Notes: generated by a model not told the origin, from the sequence alone. Shown: positions 1 to 10,751, numbered from the stretch's first letter. The stretch: DNA of 64,000 bases from Betaproteobacteria bacterium MOLA814 (GCA_000496475.1 AYMW01000002.1:496001-560000); one strand, 5' to 3'. Numbers and translations are program-made.

Positions 1-360
1 GGTCAATGTGAAATTGACTTTGCATGCCAGCACTTGGCCTTGGTCGTTAGGCTCACCAAGCGGCGTAAAAGTCCATTCGCCCTCAAGGTGGGAGAACGGC
101 CCATCGACCAACGCCATGTGCACCAAGCTGGCGTCTCTCGGTGTTGCCGCCAACGTGTGGCTGTTGCGTGTTGTGAAGCTTTGACGCAGTCCAGCCAATG
201 AAATACCGACTTGGGCAGTCATACCTAGTTCGCTGTCATCAATCACGCTGGCTTGGTCACACCAAGGCAGAAACTGCGGGTATGCACCCACATCGGTGAC
301 CAAATCAAACATGCGTTGAGGGCTATGGTTCAGTAAAGCTGACTTGTGAACGGTTTTCAT
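1..360 (-). CDS. ratA: RatA/Coq10 START-domain protein, N-terminal 120 residues (runs off window)
   Basis: The minus strand is open from an ATG at 360 to the window edge, giving 120 residues without a stop. The protein begins MKTVHKSALL and contains AYPQFLPWCD, RQSFTTRN and LVDGPF, the signature stretches of the RatA/polyketide-cyclase (START-like) family related to Coq10, usually about 145 residues, so some 25 residues lie outside. Family members bind hydrophobic ligands such as quinones, and E. coli RatA has been reported to interfere with 70S ribosome assembly. It is divergent from smpB with only 58 bases between the two starts, the usual ratA/smpB arrangement in proteobacteria. The family assignment is confident; which of the two roles applies here cannot be told from sequence. 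Confidence 0.9.
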   Translation of the reverse strand, partial: MKTVHKSALLNHSPQRMFDLVTDVGAYPQFLPWCDQASVIDDSELGMTAQVGISLAGLRQSFTTRNSHTLAATPRDASLVHMALVDGPFSHLEGEWTFTPLGEPNDQGQVLACKVNFTLT

Positions 361-418
361 ACAATAGGGTGCTTCGCGCAGTGCATACCTTGCATTGTAG
401 GCAAAGCGCCCCAACTAC

Positions 419-919
419 ATGTTTATGGTTACACAAAACCCACCCGGCAAAGCCAAAAAGCCCTTGCCCGCACGCATTGCGGACAACAAACGTGCGCGCT
501 TTGATTACGCCATTGAAGCCACGTTTGAATGTGGCATGGTGTTGGAAGGCTGGGAAGTTAAGGCTTTGCGCCAGGGCAAAGTGCAGCTAACAGACGGCTA
601 TGTGGTGATTCGCAACTTTGAGCTGTTCATCATTGGTTGCCAAATCAATCCGCTGATCAGTGCGTCTACCCATGTGCGCGCGGATACGGCAAGAACCAAA
701 AAACTGCTGCTCAAGAAAGATGAAATTCGCCGCCTAGTTGCCAAAGTAGAACAACGCGGCTACACATTGGTTCCGCTTAATTTACACTGGAAAAACGGCC
801 GTATTAAATGCGAGATTGGCTTGGCAAAAGGCAAGGCCGAATACGACAAACGCGCCACCATCAAAGACCGCGAAGGTAAACGCGAGGTCGAACGCGCCAT
901 GAAAGAGCGCAGCCGCTAG
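419..919 (+). CDS. smpB: SsrA-binding protein SmpB
   Basis: SmpB binds tmRNA and carries it into stalled ribosomes for trans-translation. The 166-residue product has the family features: an early RARFDYAIE stretch, [17 protein letters not shown], an oligonucleotide-binding-like barrel core, and a basic C-terminal tail ([12 protein letters not shown]) of the kind that mimics the mRNA in the ribosomal A site. Length is normal. A second ATG at codon 3 (425) could equally be the start; neither has a strong Shine-Dalgarno sequence. The gene shares a short intergenic region with divergent ratA. No tmRNA gene is visible next to it. Confidence 0.97.
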   Translation: MFMVTQNPPGKAKKPLPARIADNKRARFDYAIEATFECGMVLEGWEVKALRQGKVQLTDGYVVIRNFELFIIGCQINPLISASTHVRADTARTKKLLLKKDEIRRLVAKVEQRGYTLVPLNLHWKNGRIKCEIGLAKGKAEYDKRATIKDREGKREVERAMKERSR

Positions 920-990
920 GGCGGCTTCTCAATCCATGCAAGCCCTTCAGCAGGGCCAACAGCGCGCGATCAACACACAGACTGAAAAAG

Positions 991-2106
991 TTAGCTGAGG
1001 TGCGCCAATGGGTGCATGTCAGGCGCCCAAGGTGACTTGAAGAACTGCGCCACCATATCCGGGGTGACACCCGAAATAAGTGGAGGATTCCATTTTGGTT
1101 GGTGGTCTTTATCAACCGCCAATGCGCGTATCCCCTCGACTGTTTCACTCTCAGTACCCGAACGCCAGTTAAAACATTGGTACACCATGTCGCGCTCCAT
1201 ACGCAGGTCTTCTGCCAGTGTCATGGTTCTGGCTTTGCGAATTTGTTCGAGCACCACGTGCAACATCAACGGCGAGCGTGATTGCAAAACCTTGAGTGTA
1301 TGCGCCGCCCATGGCGTGTCCATTTCAGCCAACGCAGCTTCCATGCTGGCCACGCTGTCGAGACCAAATACTGCATCAATAGCGCTTCGGTCTTTGAATG
1401 TCTCAGGCAATGGCGCTGGACTGGCTTTACCTTGCACCCAGCGCTCCACAGCGGCGGAGCTCTCAAATGGTGTGTCTTGTAGCTCCTGCCACAAAATAGC
1501 CAGGTGACCTCTGTCAACACACACATCAGCCAAACCGGCCGCAATGGCATCGCCAGCTTGAATCATTTCGCCCGTTAAACCCAAATACTCGCCAATCCGA
1601 CCTGGGGCTCGGCTCAAAAAGAAACCACCCCCAACGTCTGGAAACAAACCGATATTGGTCTCAGGCATTGCCAGCTTGCTATGCGGCGTCACCACTCTGA
1701 GACTGGCGCCTTGAGCAATACCCATACCACCACCCATCACCACACCGTCCATCAAGGCAATGTAAGGCTTGGGGTAGGTATGAATCAAATGGTTGAGCGC
1801 ATACTCATTGGTGAAAAATTCTTCCAACGCAGTGTCATTGGCCAGTGCAGCCTGGTGAAAAAACCGAATGTCACCACCCGCGCAAAAATGACCAAATGGA
1901 CCATTTTTATCACTGCCGCGTATAACCACCGCCAGCACAGTGCCATCATCCCGCCATGCTTGCAAGCACTGCGTGATGCTGTCAACCATGCCCAAATCTA
2001 AAGCATTTAAGGCTTTAGGCCGAGTCAAACTGATAAGACCTACACGACCAGCTACAACACCAGTTACAAATTCTGTGTCTAAACGAAATGGGGTGGTTTT
2101 CATCAT
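991..2106 (-). CDS. Enoyl-CoA hydratase/isomerase family, 3-hydroxyisobutyryl-CoA hydrolase-like
   Basis: A crotonase-fold protein of about 370 residues, the long (ECH_2) type that includes 3-hydroxyisobutyryl-CoA hydrolase of valine catabolism. Seen in the sequence: the oxyanion-hole stretch HFCAGGD near residue 75, MDGVVMGGGMG near 120, and PETNIGLFPDVGG near 150, where hydrolases of this family carry acidic catalytic residues. The tail after residue 270 is also typical of the hydrolases rather than of 260-residue hydratases. I place the start at the ATG at 2106 (MMKTTPF); the open frame extends six codons further. It follows typA in the same direction but is separated from it by an intrinsic terminator. 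The exact acyl-CoA substrate is inferred. Confidence 0.82.
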   Translation of the reverse strand: MMKTTPFRLDTEFVTGVVAGRVGLISLTRPKALNALDLGMVDSITQCLQAWRDDGTVLAVVIRGSDKNGPFGHFCAGGDIRFFHQAALANDTALEEFFTNEYALNHLIHTYPKPYIALMDGVVMGGGMGIAQGASLRVVTPHSKLAMPETNIGLFPDVGGGFFLSRAPGRIGEYLGLTGEMIQAGDAIAAGLADVCVDRGHLAILWQELQDTPFESSAAVERWVQGKASPAPLPETFKDRSAIDAVFGLDSVASMEAALAEMDTPWAAHTLKVLQSRSPLMLHVVLEQIRKARTMTLAEDLRMERDMVYQCFNWRSGTESETVEGIRALAVDKDHQPKWNPPLISGVTPDMVAQFFKSPWAPDMHPLAHLS

Positions 2107-2159
2107 GCTCAACTCATAGTCCAAAATAACAATCAGCAGGTAACAAGGCGTTCAATTAC

Positions 2160-2187
2160 CCAACAAAAAGGGCGCCGAAGCGCCCTC
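2160..2187 (-). terminator. Intrinsic terminator after typA
   Basis: Perfect 7-bp stem (2169-2175 with 2180-2186) capped by a TTCG loop on the minus strand and followed by TTTTTG. It sits about 15 bases beyond the typA stop and would end the rimP-to-typA operon. Confidence 0.85.
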
Positions 2188-2200
2188 TTGGAACCAGGGC

Positions 2201-4036
2201 TTAGCCCATGGACATGTCACGTCCAGCACGCTTGCGCTCTGACTCTGACAGATAGCGCTTACGCAAACGGACACTCTTTGGTGTAATTTCAACCAATTCG
2301 TCATCTTCAACAAATTCAACGCCGTATTCCAAAGTCAAATCAATTGGCGGTGTGATTTTGACCGCGTCTTCTTTGCCGCTGACACGGAAATTGGTCAACT
2401 GCTTGGTACGTGTGGCATTCACCACCAAGTCGTTATCGCGGCTGTGAATACCCACAATCATGCCTTCGTACACAGGGTCATTGGGCTTTACAAACATACG
2501 ACCGCGGTCGTCGAGCTTGCCCAATGCATAGGTGAAGATTTCGCCAGCATCCATTGAAATGAGCACGCCATTTTTACGACCACCGATGTCACCTTTATGC
2601 GGCTCATAGCTGTCAAAAATGTTGGCAATTAAACCTGAACCACGGGTCAAGTTCAAAAACTCGTTGGTAAAACCAATCAAACCACGCGCGGGAATACGGT
2701 ACTCTAAACGCACACGACCACGGCCATCGGGGTCCATGTTGACCAGCTCACCTTTGCGCTCACCCAATGCTTGCATGACACCACCTTGGTGTGTCTCTTC
2801 AATGTCGGCCGTCACCATTTCGATTGGCTCACAGCGGACGCCGTCGATATCCCGGTACACCACACGCGGCTTGGTAACGGCTAACTCGTAGCCCTCACGG
2901 CGCATGTTTTCCAACAAAATGGTCAAGTGCAATTCGCCACGGCCACGCACTTCAAACACACCCTCTTCATCAGTCTCAGCAACACGCAGTGCCACGTTGT
3001 GCTGCAACTCTTTTTGCAAACGGTCCCACAACTGGCGACTGGTCACATACTTGCCCTCGCGACCAGCCAACGGGCTGGTGTTGACGCAAAATTTCATGAT
3101 CAGAGTTGGCTCGTCCACTGACAGCATGGGCAATGGTGCTGGGTTGAGCGGGTCGGTGAGGGTCACGCCGATACCAATTTCTGGAATACCGTTGACCAAC
3201 ACAATGTCGCCTGGACCTGCCTCTGTGACTTGAATGCGCTCTAAACCTTGGAACTTCAACACTTGGTTGATGCGACCCTTGGTCGTCTTGCCATCGGGGC
3301 CTTCCATTACAAGCACATCCATTTGCGGCTTGATGGTGCCGGAAAGGATACGGCCAACACCAATACGGCCCACAAATGTTGAAAAATCCAACGCGGAGAC
3401 TTGCAACTGCAAGGGCGCTGCAGGGTCGCCTGTCTGTGGTGGCACGTGAGACAACACGGTATCAAACAAAGCAGACATGTCTGGACCCCACTGTTCGCCA
3501 GCTTCGCCTTCTTCCATGGAGGTCCAGCCATTGATGCCAGAGGCGTAAACAACTGGAAAGTCCAACTGCTCATCAGTAGCACCAAGTTTGTCAAACAAAT
3601 CAAATGCAGCATTGACAACAAAATCTGGACGCGCACCTGGCTTGTCAACCTTGTTCACAACCAAAATTGGGCGCAAACCCAAGGCCAAAGCTTTCTTGGT
3701 CACAAAACGAGTTTGTGGCATGGGTCCTTCTTGCGCATCAATCAACAACACAACGCCATCAACCATAGACAGCGCACGCTCGACCTCACCACCGAAGTCG
3801 GCGTGGCCTGGGGTGTCCACGATATTGATGTGGGTGCCCTTCCAGCTGACCGCGCAATTTTTAGCCAAAATGGTGATGCCACGCTCGCGCTCGATAGCGT
3901 TGTTGTCCATCACGGTATCCACAACTTTTTCGTGGTCTGCAAATGTGCCGGACTGGCGAAGCAACTGGTCAACCATGGTTGTTTTGCCATGGTCAACGTG
4001 GGCAATGATGGCGATATTACGAATAGGCGTTGTCAT
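2201..4036 (-). CDS. typA: Ribosome-associated GTPase TypA/BipA
   Basis: TypA is a translational GTPase related to EF-G and LepA that binds the ribosome and assists 50S assembly and stress or cold adaptation. The 611-residue product is full length. Visible motifs are AHVDHGKTT (G1, about residues 12-20), the DTPGHADFGGE G3 box, and NKVDKPGARPD (G4), followed by domain II and a C-terminal region characteristic of BipA (FTNEFLNLTRG and GRKNGVLISMD). It lies downstream of truB with a 65-base gap and is the last gene of the rimP-nusA-infB-rbfA-truB run, ended by a clear terminator. Confidence 0.97.
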   Translation of the reverse strand: MTTPIRNIAIIAHVDHGKTTMVDQLLRQSGTFADHEKVVDTVMDNNAIERERGITILAKNCAVSWKGTHINIVDTPGHADFGGEVERALSMVDGVVLLIDAQEGPMPQTRFVTKKALALGLRPILVVNKVDKPGARPDFVVNAAFDLFDKLGATDEQLDFPVVYASGINGWTSMEEGEAGEQWGPDMSALFDTVLSHVPPQTGDPAAPLQLQVSALDFSTFVGRIGVGRILSGTIKPQMDVLVMEGPDGKTTKGRINQVLKFQGLERIQVTEAGPGDIVLVNGIPEIGIGVTLTDPLNPAPLPMLSVDEPTLIMKFCVNTSPLAGREGKYVTSRQLWDRLQKELQHNVALRVAETDEEGVFEVRGRGELHLTILLENMRREGYELAVTKPRVVYRDIDGVRCEPIEMVTADIEETHQGGVMQALGERKGELVNMDPDGRGRVRLEYRIPARGLIGFTNEFLNLTRGSGLIANIFDSYEPHKGDIGGRKNGVLISMDAGEIFTYALGKLDDRGRMFVKPNDPVYEGMIVGIHSRDNDLVVNATRTKQLTNFRVSGKEDAVKITPPIDLTLEYGVEFVEDDELVEITPKSVRLRKRYLSESERKRAGRDMSMG

Positions 4037-4101
4037 GAAAATCCTCGAAACCTTAAAAACTCAAACAATCAATAAAAATTAGCAACTTAGCAACTGAATA
4101 A

Positions 4102-5103
4102 CTAATGCAACGCCGCAACATGCGGTGCGCCTTGTGCCAAACACTCAGACACCTCAACAGGGCTGAGCAAACGAGTGGGTATCAGCTCACCACCTGCGGT
4201 GTGTGCTGAGCCCAAAAAGGCATGTGGCTCATCGCCCCACACCGCCAGTAAACCATCAGTCACATCGAACTGATCACCACGCAAACGCACGCCGCTTAAG
4301 AACCGACCTGCATCATGGCTGGCCAATGTAACGGTTGAGACAACAGGCAACAAGCTGTGCACTGGCAACAAAGCCTGAATCCGAGCCTCTTCGCTCATTG
4401 CTTCCAAATCAGCCAAGGTGATTGACTGGTGTGAAACCCTGTCATCAGCCAGTGAAAAACCACCCGTTTGAGTGCGCCTCAAACTGGCCAAATGTGCGCC
4501 ACAACCCAACGCAGCACCCACATCTTCACCAAGGGTGCGAATGTAAGTGCCTTTAGAACACGTGGCGTACAACTTGATAACGCCGGAGTCGTCTGTCAAA
4601 GACAGCTGCAACTTAAAGATGTGCACGCGTCTGGGGACGCGCTCTAGCGTGATGCCTTCACGGGCATATTCATACAAGGCCTTGCCGTCTCTTTTCAAGG
4701 CTGAATACATGGGTGGAATTTGATCAATATCACCAACAAACTGCGCAGCAACCGCGTCGAGGACCTGCTGCGTGACGGATGGCACGGGCTTGGTTTCGAG
4801 CACATCGCCCTCAGCGTCAGCTGTGGTTGTCGTCACACCCAAACGCACATCAGCTATATAGGTTTTATCGGCATCCAAATGCAATTGGCTGAACTTGGTG
4901 GCAGCGCCAAAGCACAGAGGCAACACGCCTGTGGCCAGCGGGTCAAGTGTGCCTGTATGACCCGCCTTTTCGGCACGCAGCAACCACTTGGCTTTTTGCA
5001 AGGCTTGGTTGCTTGATAGTCCTATGGGCTTGTCCAGTAGCAGCACCCCGTGAACGGGGCGACGCGTAACCGAACTCCGCCGCTGTTTTTGCGGTGAGTT
5101 CAT
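4102..5103 (-). CDS. truB: tRNA pseudouridine-55 synthase TruB
   Basis: TruB makes pseudouridine 55 in the T-loop of tRNAs and also acts as a tRNA chaperone. The sequence shows VHGVLLLDKPIGLSSN and the catalytic loop GHTGTLDPLATGVLP, with the nucleophilic Asp near residue 54. I chose the ATG at 5103 (MNSPQKQRR), giving 333 residues; it lies 4 bases after the rbfA stop, whereas the longest frame would overlap rbfA by 38 bases. The C-terminal PUA-like region is present. Close coupling to rbfA suggests a shared transcript. Confidence 0.96.
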   Translation of the reverse strand: MNSPQKQRRSSVTRRPVHGVLLLDKPIGLSSNQALQKAKWLLRAEKAGHTGTLDPLATGVLPLCFGAATKFSQLHLDADKTYIADVRLGVTTTTADAEGDVLETKPVPSVTQQVLDAVAAQFVGDIDQIPPMYSALKRDGKALYEYAREGITLERVPRRVHIFKLQLSLTDDSGVIKLYATCSKGTYIRTLGEDVGAALGCGAHLASLRRTQTGGFSLADDRVSHQSITLADLEAMSEEARIQALLPVHSLLPVVSTVTLASHDAGRFLSGVRLRGDQFDVTDGLLAVWGDEPHAFLGSAHTAGGELIPTRLLSPVEVSECLAQGAPHVAALH

Positions 5104-5107
5104 GGCC

Positions 5108-5479
5108 TTAATCGTCCTTTGCCCTAGATGACACAGCCTTGGCAATCAAGGCATTCATGTCTGCAGCTTGTTCAGCAGTACGGTCAAAGTGGAAGTGCAA
5201 CGTAGGCACGGTGTGGATATGCAAGCGCTTGAATAAACCGTTGCGCAGAAACCCTGCGCCTTGGTTTAACGCCTCCGCAGTTTTACCGGGATCTCCCACC
5301 AACACGCTGAAAAAAACCTTGGCGTGTGCATAGTCTGGCGTGACCTCAACGCTTTGAATCGTTACCATGCCCACGCGTGGGTCTTTTAACTCGCGCGCGA
5401 TCAACTCCGACAGATCGCGCTGGATCTGGTCGGCTACCTTGAAACCCCGGTTAGGGGTTCTTGATTTCTTAATCGCCAT
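5108..5479 (-). CDS. rbfA: Ribosome-binding factor A
   Basis: RbfA is a small KH-fold 30S maturation factor needed for late 16S rRNA processing and cold adaptation. The 123-residue product has the expected [21 protein letters not shown] segment near the start, [20 protein letters not shown] in the middle, and a PTLHFHFD stretch near the end. It sits between infB (25-base gap) and truB (4-base gap), the conserved order in proteobacteria. Confidence 0.97.
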   Translation of the reverse strand: MAIKKSRTPNRGFKVADQIQRDLSELIARELKDPRVGMVTIQSVEVTPDYAHAKVFFSVLVGDPGKTAEALNQGAGFLRNGLFKRLHIHTVPTLHFHFDRTAEQAADMNALIAKAVSSRAKDD

Positions 5480-5503
5480 ATGTGTACTGTTGCGAGCGTT
5501 TGC

Positions 5504-8389
5504 TTATGACAACCTGCGCGCAATTTCCTTAACATCAAAGAACTCAAGCTGATCGCCCTCTTTGATGTCGTTGTAGTTTTTGAGCTTGATGCCACACTCA
5601 AAACCTTCTTTAACATCACGCACATCGTCTTTGAGGCGCTTGAGTGTTTCGATCTCACCGGTGTAAATAACAACGTTTTCGCGCAGCAAACGGAATTGAG
5701 CCGTGCGGGTAACAAGACCCGAAGTGACCATACAACCCGCGACCGTTCCAATTTTGGAAGCCACAAATACAGTGCGAATTTCGGCAGAGCCCAAAATTTC
5801 TTCACGACGCTCTGGTGTCAACATGCCTGAGATAGCAGCTTTAACTTCGTCCACAGCGTCATAAATGATGTTGTAGTAACGGACATCAATTTCATTGTTA
5901 TCTGCCGCTTTGCGCGCACCAGCGTCAGCACGTACGTTGAAACCAATCACCACAGACTTGGATGCAATGGCAAGGTTGACATCGCTTTCGCTGATGCCGC
6001 CCACGCCAGACATAACAATTTGCACTTTGACCTCGTCATTAGACAGTTTGGTCAATGACGCGGCCAAGGCTTCTTGCGAACCTTGAACGTCTGCCTTAAT
6101 GATCAACGGCAATGTCTGGACACTGCCACCAGCGCCCAAATGACTGAACATATTTTCGAGCTTGGAAGCTTGTTGCTTGGCCAACTTGGTCGAGCGGAAC
6201 TTACCTTGACGGTAGGTCGCGATCTCCCGGGCGCGGCGCTCATCCAGCATGACCATGAAGTCATCACCCGCCGCTGGCACTTCGGCCAAGCCTTGTATTT
6301 CAACGGGGATAGATGGACCAGCTGTTTTAATCGCGATGCCATTTTCGTCCAACATGGCGCGCACGCGGCCATGGCTGTGTCCAGCCAATACCACATCACC
6401 AGCCTTCAAGGTGCCAGACAGAACCAATACAGTTGCTACTGGGCCTCGGCCTTTGTCAAGACGGGCTTCCACCACTACGCCTTTGGCCATGGACTCAACA
6501 GGTGCCTTGAGCTCTAAGATTTCTGCCTGCAACAACACTTGTTCAAGCAAGATGTCTATACCCAAACCGGACTTGGCTGACACCTCAACGAATGGAACAT
6601 CGCCACCATATTCCTCTGGAATGACGCCTTCAGAGACCAACTCACCTTTAACGCGCTCAGAGTTGGCGTCAGGCTTGTCCATCTTGTTAATGGCTACAAC
6701 CAGTGGCACACCAGCAGCTTTGGCGTGCATGATGGCCTCTTTGGTTTGCGGCATGACGCCGTCATCACCAGCTACAACCAAAATCACAATGTCCGTTGCC
6801 TTGGCACCGCGGGCACGCATGGCAGTAAACGCCTCGTGACCTGGGGTATCAAGAAACGACACCATGCCGCGCTCGGTTTGAACGTGGTAGGCGCCAATGT
6901 GCTGGGTGATACCACCAGCTTCGCCACCAGCCACCTTCGAAGTGCGAATAAAATCAAGCAATGAGGTTTTACCGTGGTCAACGTGACCCATAACGGTGAC
7001 AACAGGTGCGCGTGGCAACAAAGGTGCATCGTTTTCCAATGCCTCTTCCGGGAATGCTTCTGGGTCATCCAACGCAGCTTGTAGGGCTGTATGGCCCAAC
7101 TCTTCGACCACAATCATGGCTGTGTCTTGGTCCAGTGGCTGGTTGATGGTGGCCATTTGCCCCATCTTCATCAACTCTTTGATGACCTCAGAGGCCTTCA
7201 CGGCCATTTTGTGAGCCAGTTCGGCGACAGTAATAGTTTCAGGCACATGAATTTCAAGTGCCTTGAACTCTGTGGGCACTACAAACGTTGACTCTTCATT
7301 GCGTCCACGCTTGTCATTGCCCCGACGCGAGCCCCCTTTGGGACCTCCACGCCAGTTGCCACGTCCTGGGGTGGTGTCACCACGGGTTTTAATTTCTTTT
7401 TTCTTGCCAGTCTCATCCTTCCAAGTGGATGACAAGTTGGCTGATTTGACCTCTTTCGCTGCACCAACTGCAGGCTTAACGGCAGCTACAGCTGGCTTAA
7501 CCTCTTCTGGTTTTTTGGCAATCAGCACCTTTTTCTGAGGTGTGGCCATCATTTCACGGATGGCAGCAGCTTCAGCCTCGGCTTTACGCCTGCGAATATC
7601 CAGTGCTTTTGTACGCTCAATTTCAGCTTTATTGGCTGATTCCGCATCCGACTTCACTTTGGCTTCGGCCACTTTAGCCGCCTCAACCTTGGCAGCTTGC
7701 GCCTCCACCTTTGCCGCCGCAGCGCGCTGGTCAGCGCTCACTACTGGTGCAGCTTTTTTAGCAGCGAACTCGTTGGCAGCACTTGCCTCAGCTTGGGCCG
7801 CAGCTTGGGCCGCAGCACGAACTGCCTGGACTTTGGCCGCAACATCTGCAGGCTCACCTTGGGACTGCGCTGCTTGCTCTAACTGCTCCGCAGCCGCAGC
7901 GTCAGCTTGCGCTTTAGCTAAAGTCTGCTGAGCAGCTTCAGCTTCACGCGCCTCGCGAGCTTGGGCCATAGCGGCCTCTTCATCCCGAATCGCCTGAGCT
8001 TCAACGGCAGCAGCCGCTTCTCTGCGAGCCAGTTCTAAGTCTTGCTCACTGGGCCCAGCTGCTTCGGGCTTGCCTGTAACAGCTTCATCGTCACGGCGGA
8101 CAAAAGTGCGCTTTTTGCGGACTTCCACTTGAATGATGCGTGCACCGCCACGGGCATCAGCTTGCTTGATTTCAGAAGTTGATTTCTTAACCAATGTGAT
8201 TTTCTTACGCGCAAGTGCAGGTGTGCCGTGGGCACTTTGCAGGTGCGTCAGAAGCTGTTGCTTGTCTGCGTCAGACACGGTATCTGCAGATCCAGTCTTG
8301 GACACGCCCGCGCTGGCGAGTTGTTCCAACAAGGTATCGGTAGGTTTGTGCAGCTCTGCTGCTAATTCTGCGACTGTCGTACTGGTCAT
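5504..8389 (-). CDS. infB: Translation initiation factor IF-2
   Basis: IF-2 is the GTPase that brings fMet-tRNA to the 30S subunit and promotes subunit joining. I use the ATG at 8389 ([13 protein letters not shown]), preceded by AGGA at a suitable distance, giving 961 residues; upstream codons overlap nusA. The N-terminal domain ([10 protein letters not shown]) is followed by a long Ala/Glu/Lys-rich linker of over 200 residues with repeated A-E-A patterns, then an Arg/Gly-rich patch. The G domain carries [22 protein letters not shown] and NKMDKP. The C-terminal fMet-tRNA-binding region is complete. An internal start giving a shorter IF-2 isoform, as in E. coli, is possible but not demonstrated. 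Confidence 0.97.
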   Translation of the reverse strand: MTSTTVAELAAELHKPTDTLLEQLASAGVSKTGSADTVSDADKQQLLTHLQSAHGTPALARKKITLVKKSTSEIKQADARGGARIIQVEVRKKRTFVRRDDEAVTGKPEAAGPSEQDLELARREAAAAVEAQAIRDEEAAMAQAREAREAEAAQQTLAKAQADAAAAEQLEQAAQSQGEPADVAAKVQAVRAAAQAAAQAEASAANEFAAKKAAPVVSADQRAAAAKVEAQAAKVEAAKVAEAKVKSDAESANKAEIERTKALDIRRRKAEAEAAAIREMMATPQKKVLIAKKPEEVKPAVAAVKPAVGAAKEVKSANLSSTWKDETGKKKEIKTRGDTTPGRGNWRGGPKGGSRRGNDKRGRNEESTFVVPTEFKALEIHVPETITVAELAHKMAVKASEVIKELMKMGQMATINQPLDQDTAMIVVEELGHTALQAALDDPEAFPEEALENDAPLLPRAPVVTVMGHVDHGKTSLLDFIRTSKVAGGEAGGITQHIGAYHVQTERGMVSFLDTPGHEAFTAMRARGAKATDIVILVVAGDDGVMPQTKEAIMHAKAAGVPLVVAINKMDKPDANSERVKGELVSEGVIPEEYGGDVPFVEVSAKSGLGIDILLEQVLLQAEILELKAPVESMAKGVVVEARLDKGRGPVATVLVLSGTLKAGDVVLAGHSHGRVRAMLDENGIAIKTAGPSIPVEIQGLAEVPAAGDDFMVMLDERRAREIATYRQGKFRSTKLAKQQASKLENMFSHLGAGGSVQTLPLIIKADVQGSQEALAASLTKLSNDEVKVQIVMSGVGGISESDVNLAIASKSVVIGFNVRADAGARKAADNNEIDVRYYNIIYDAVDEVKAAISGMLTPERREEILGSAEIRTVFVASKIGTVAGCMVTSGLVTRTAQFRLLRENVVIYTGEIETLKRLKDDVRDVKEGFECGIKLKNYNDIKEGDQLEFFDVKEIARRLS

Positions 8390-8417
8390 AAAACTTCTTT
8401 CCTGTGGGCCTCCGTGA

Positions 8418-9917
8418 TCAAGATTGCTCTTCAGCATCATCTGCTGCGAACCAATGTTCGCGGGCTTTCATGATCAGGGCCTCTGCTTGCGCAGCAGACT
8501 GGCCGGTAATCTCTTGCAACTCATCTGTTGCCAAATCGGCCAAATCATCGCGTGAGTTCACGCCTGAGTCTGCCAACTTAGCAATCAAATCAGCCGTTAA
8601 ACCGTCGACATCACGCAAGGTTTGCGAGACGTCTTCAACGCTTTCTTCATGCGCCAACTCTTGAGTCAGCAGCACGTCTTTAGCGCGGGTACGTAATTCG
8701 TTGACGGTATCCTCATCGAGCGACTCGATATCCAACATTTCTTGCAGCGGCACGTATGCCACTTCTTCCAAGCTGGTAAAGCCTTCTTCTATCAGAATGT
8801 CGGCAATTTGTTCATCCACATCGAGCTTGGCCATAAACAGACCACGAACACCTTGAGCCTCTTCAGCCTGCTTTTGTGCAGACTCGTCAGCAGTCATGAT
8901 GTTGATGCGCCACCCGGTTAACTCAGAGGCCAAGCGAACGTTTTGACCGCCGCGGCCAATTGCAATGGCAAGGTTTTCTTCGTCAACCACGACATCCATG
9001 GCTCCACGCTCCTCATCAACAACAATTGATGACACATTGGCTGGCGCCAAAGCACCAATCACGAATTGAGCGGGGTCTTCGCTCCACAACACAATGTCGA
9101 CGCGCTCACCAGCAAGCTCGTTGGTCACACCGTTAACACGCGAGCCGCGCACACCCACACAGGTGCCTATAGGGTCTACACGCAAGTCGTGGGACACAAC
9201 TGCAATCTTGGCGCGTGAACCTGCATCGCGGGCGCACGATTTAATTTCGAGCGTGCCCTGCTCAATCTCCGGCACCTCTTGGCGAAACAATTCGACCATG
9301 AAATCAGGCGACGAGCGTGACAACAAAATAGGCGCACCGCGCAGCGTTGGGTCAACTTCCATAATCATGGCCCGCACGCGGTCACCAGGACGGAAGTTTT
9401 CTTTAGGAATCATTTCCGTGCGACGCAAGCGGCCTTCAACACGACCACTTTCGATGATAAGGTCACCTTTGTCCAAACGCTTGACAGCGCCAACCAAGAT
9501 TTTTTCACCCCTAGCCATGAAGTCATTGAGGATCATCTCGCGCTCAGCTTCACGGACTTTTTGCAAAATCACTTGCTTAGCTGCCATTGCCCCAATGCGA
9601 CCAATGGGCATGGACTCAATGGCTTCTTCAATGTAGTCACCCACTTGAATCTCTGGATCCTCCTCGCGCGCGTCAGACAGAATTTCCTCTGCATCAGGCA
9701 CTTGTAAGCCAGCCTCATCAGGCACAACCAACCAACGACGGAAAGTTTCAGATTCCCCCGTGTCTTTATCAATGGCCACACGAATATCTACATCGTCTGG
9801 GTACAGCTTTTTAGTGGCGGACGCCAAAGCCAACTCGACGGCTGCGTACACCACGTCGCGCTCCACGCTTTTTTCACGTGAAATCGCATCTACCAACATC
9901 AACAGTTCGCGATTCAT
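8418..9917 (-). CDS. nusA: Transcription termination/antitermination factor NusA
   Basis: NusA binds RNA polymerase and nascent RNA and modulates pausing, termination and antitermination. The chosen ATG at 9917 ([16 protein letters not shown]) has AGGCGAG upstream and gives 499 residues. N-terminal polymerase-binding domain, S1 domain, and two KH domains ([15 protein letters not shown] in KH1; [15 protein letters not shown] in KH2) are visible, followed by two acidic helix-hairpin-helix repeats at the C-terminus, as in gammaproteobacterial NusA. It lies between rimP and infB. In E. coli this operon is autoregulated by NusA, which is relevant to the leader terminator found upstream of rimP here. 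Confidence 0.97.
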   Translation of the reverse strand: MNRELLMLVDAISREKSVERDVVYAAVELALASATKKLYPDDVDIRVAIDKDTGESETFRRWLVVPDEAGLQVPDAEEILSDAREEDPEIQVGDYIEEAIESMPIGRIGAMAAKQVILQKVREAEREMILNDFMARGEKILVGAVKRLDKGDLIIESGRVEGRLRRTEMIPKENFRPGDRVRAMIMEVDPTLRGAPILLSRSSPDFMVELFRQEVPEIEQGTLEIKSCARDAGSRAKIAVVSHDLRVDPIGTCVGVRGSRVNGVTNELAGERVDIVLWSEDPAQFVIGALAPANVSSIVVDEERGAMDVVVDEENLAIAIGRGGQNVRLASELTGWRINIMTADESAQKQAEEAQGVRGLFMAKLDVDEQIADILIEEGFTSLEEVAYVPLQEMLDIESLDEDTVNELRTRAKDVLLTQELAHEESVEDVSQTLRDVDGLTADLIAKLADSGVNSRDDLADLATDELQEITGQSAAQAEALIMKAREHWFAADDAEEQS

Positions 9918-9979
9918 GTCAACTCGCCTGCCTTTCAATACTCAAAAACTTTGTCAAAACGTAAACCTTAAAAAACACC

Positions 9980-10582
9980 TCAAGCTTCAGAGCTTGACTG
10001 AGTTTTGGACTCTGCCTTAGGCTTACGTCCACGAAAATCAACAATAGAGGCCAAACGTGCTTCACGCACATCAGCAAATTCAAACTGCATGGCTTGCAAT
10101 GGCGCTGCAAGTCGTTTTTTGCTAACACGCACACCCGACTTCACAGGAGACTCATCACTCCACACCAGCTGCCACTGCTTGGCACCATCATCTGATGTGA
10201 CACCCAAGTTCTCTAAAGTGCCACGAAATTTCTTGCGATTGGCCGACACCCCTGAGTCGGTTACACCAATTGGCTCTTTCAAGACTATGTCAACAATCTC
10301 ACCGGAGAAGCGTTCAAAATCTGTATCGCCGCGCAACAACCTATCAATACCGGGTGAGCCCACCTCTAATCGGTGGTAGTCAACGTTTTCAACCTCTAGC
10401 AGAAAACGCAACTGCTTGGTCACCCTCTCACAGTCTTCAACTGTAATGAATTGCTCTGGCTGACCTGGTTCGTGTGGCATCTCAATAGTGATGCGCAACA
10501 TGCCGCCGGCGGAACGTTCAATTTCCACCAAATCAAAACCCAAACCAGTCACGCTGGTGGTTGTTGCTTCTTGCCAAGACAT
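9980..10582 (-). CDS. rimP: Ribosome maturation factor RimP
   Basis: RimP is a 30S assembly factor. The product from the ATG at 10582 (MSWQEATTTSVTGLGFDL) is 200 residues and shows VTGLGFDLVEIE, the ITVEDCERVTKQL segment and VGSPGIDRLLRGDTDFERFSG, which is diagnostic. A TTG seven codons upstream would also be in frame but matches the family less well. The C-terminal 20 residues are Ser/Lys-rich and look like a lineage-specific tail. First gene of the nusA-infB operon. Confidence 0.94.
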   Translation of the reverse strand: MSWQEATTTSVTGLGFDLVEIERSAGGMLRITIEMPHEPGQPEQFITVEDCERVTKQLRFLLEVENVDYHRLEVGSPGIDRLLRGDTDFERFSGEIVDIVLKEPIGVTDSGVSANRKKFRGTLENLGVTSDDGAKQWQLVWSDESPVKSGVRVSKKRLAAPLQAMQFEFADVREARLASIVDFRGRKPKAESKTQSSSEA

Positions 10583-10662
10583 GAACCCGGACCAGCCCTT
10601 CAAATAAATAATCTATTGCACAAACAAAACAACGCCCTAACACACGACGCCGTACCCGTTAA

Positions 10663-10680
10663 TTTGTATATTTATACAAA
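10663..10680. promoter_or_regulatory. 18-bp AT-rich palindrome in the rimP leader
   Basis: Two perfect 8-bp arms (TTTGTATA and TATACAAA) separated by two bases, about 80 bases upstream of the rimP start. The minus strand through it reads TATAAATATA, so it could be a second promoter -10 region or a regulator-binding site. Function is unproven. Confidence 0.4.
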
Positions 10681-10719
10681 ACAACATCAGCACAAGCACA
10701 CCGCACGTTGGGCGAAGCC

Positions 10720-10751
10720 AAAAAAAATGGGCGGTATAAACCCGCCCATTT
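10720..10751 (-). terminator. Leader terminator upstream of rimP
   Basis: Perfect 10-bp stem (10725-10734 with 10742-10751, seven-base loop) followed on the minus strand by eight T residues (complement of 10720-10727). It has the form of an efficient intrinsic terminator. It lies only about nine bases after the expected transcription start of the promoter at 10767-10795 and about 140 bases before the rimP start, so it may act as a leader attenuator for rimP-nusA-infB, or it may end an unseen upstream minus-strand RNA. Confidence 0.8.

Noticed and set aside
908-926. Inverted repeat AGCCGC/GCGGCT at the smpB stop as terminator
   Set aside because: Only 6 bp with no T tract, and partly inside the coding end.
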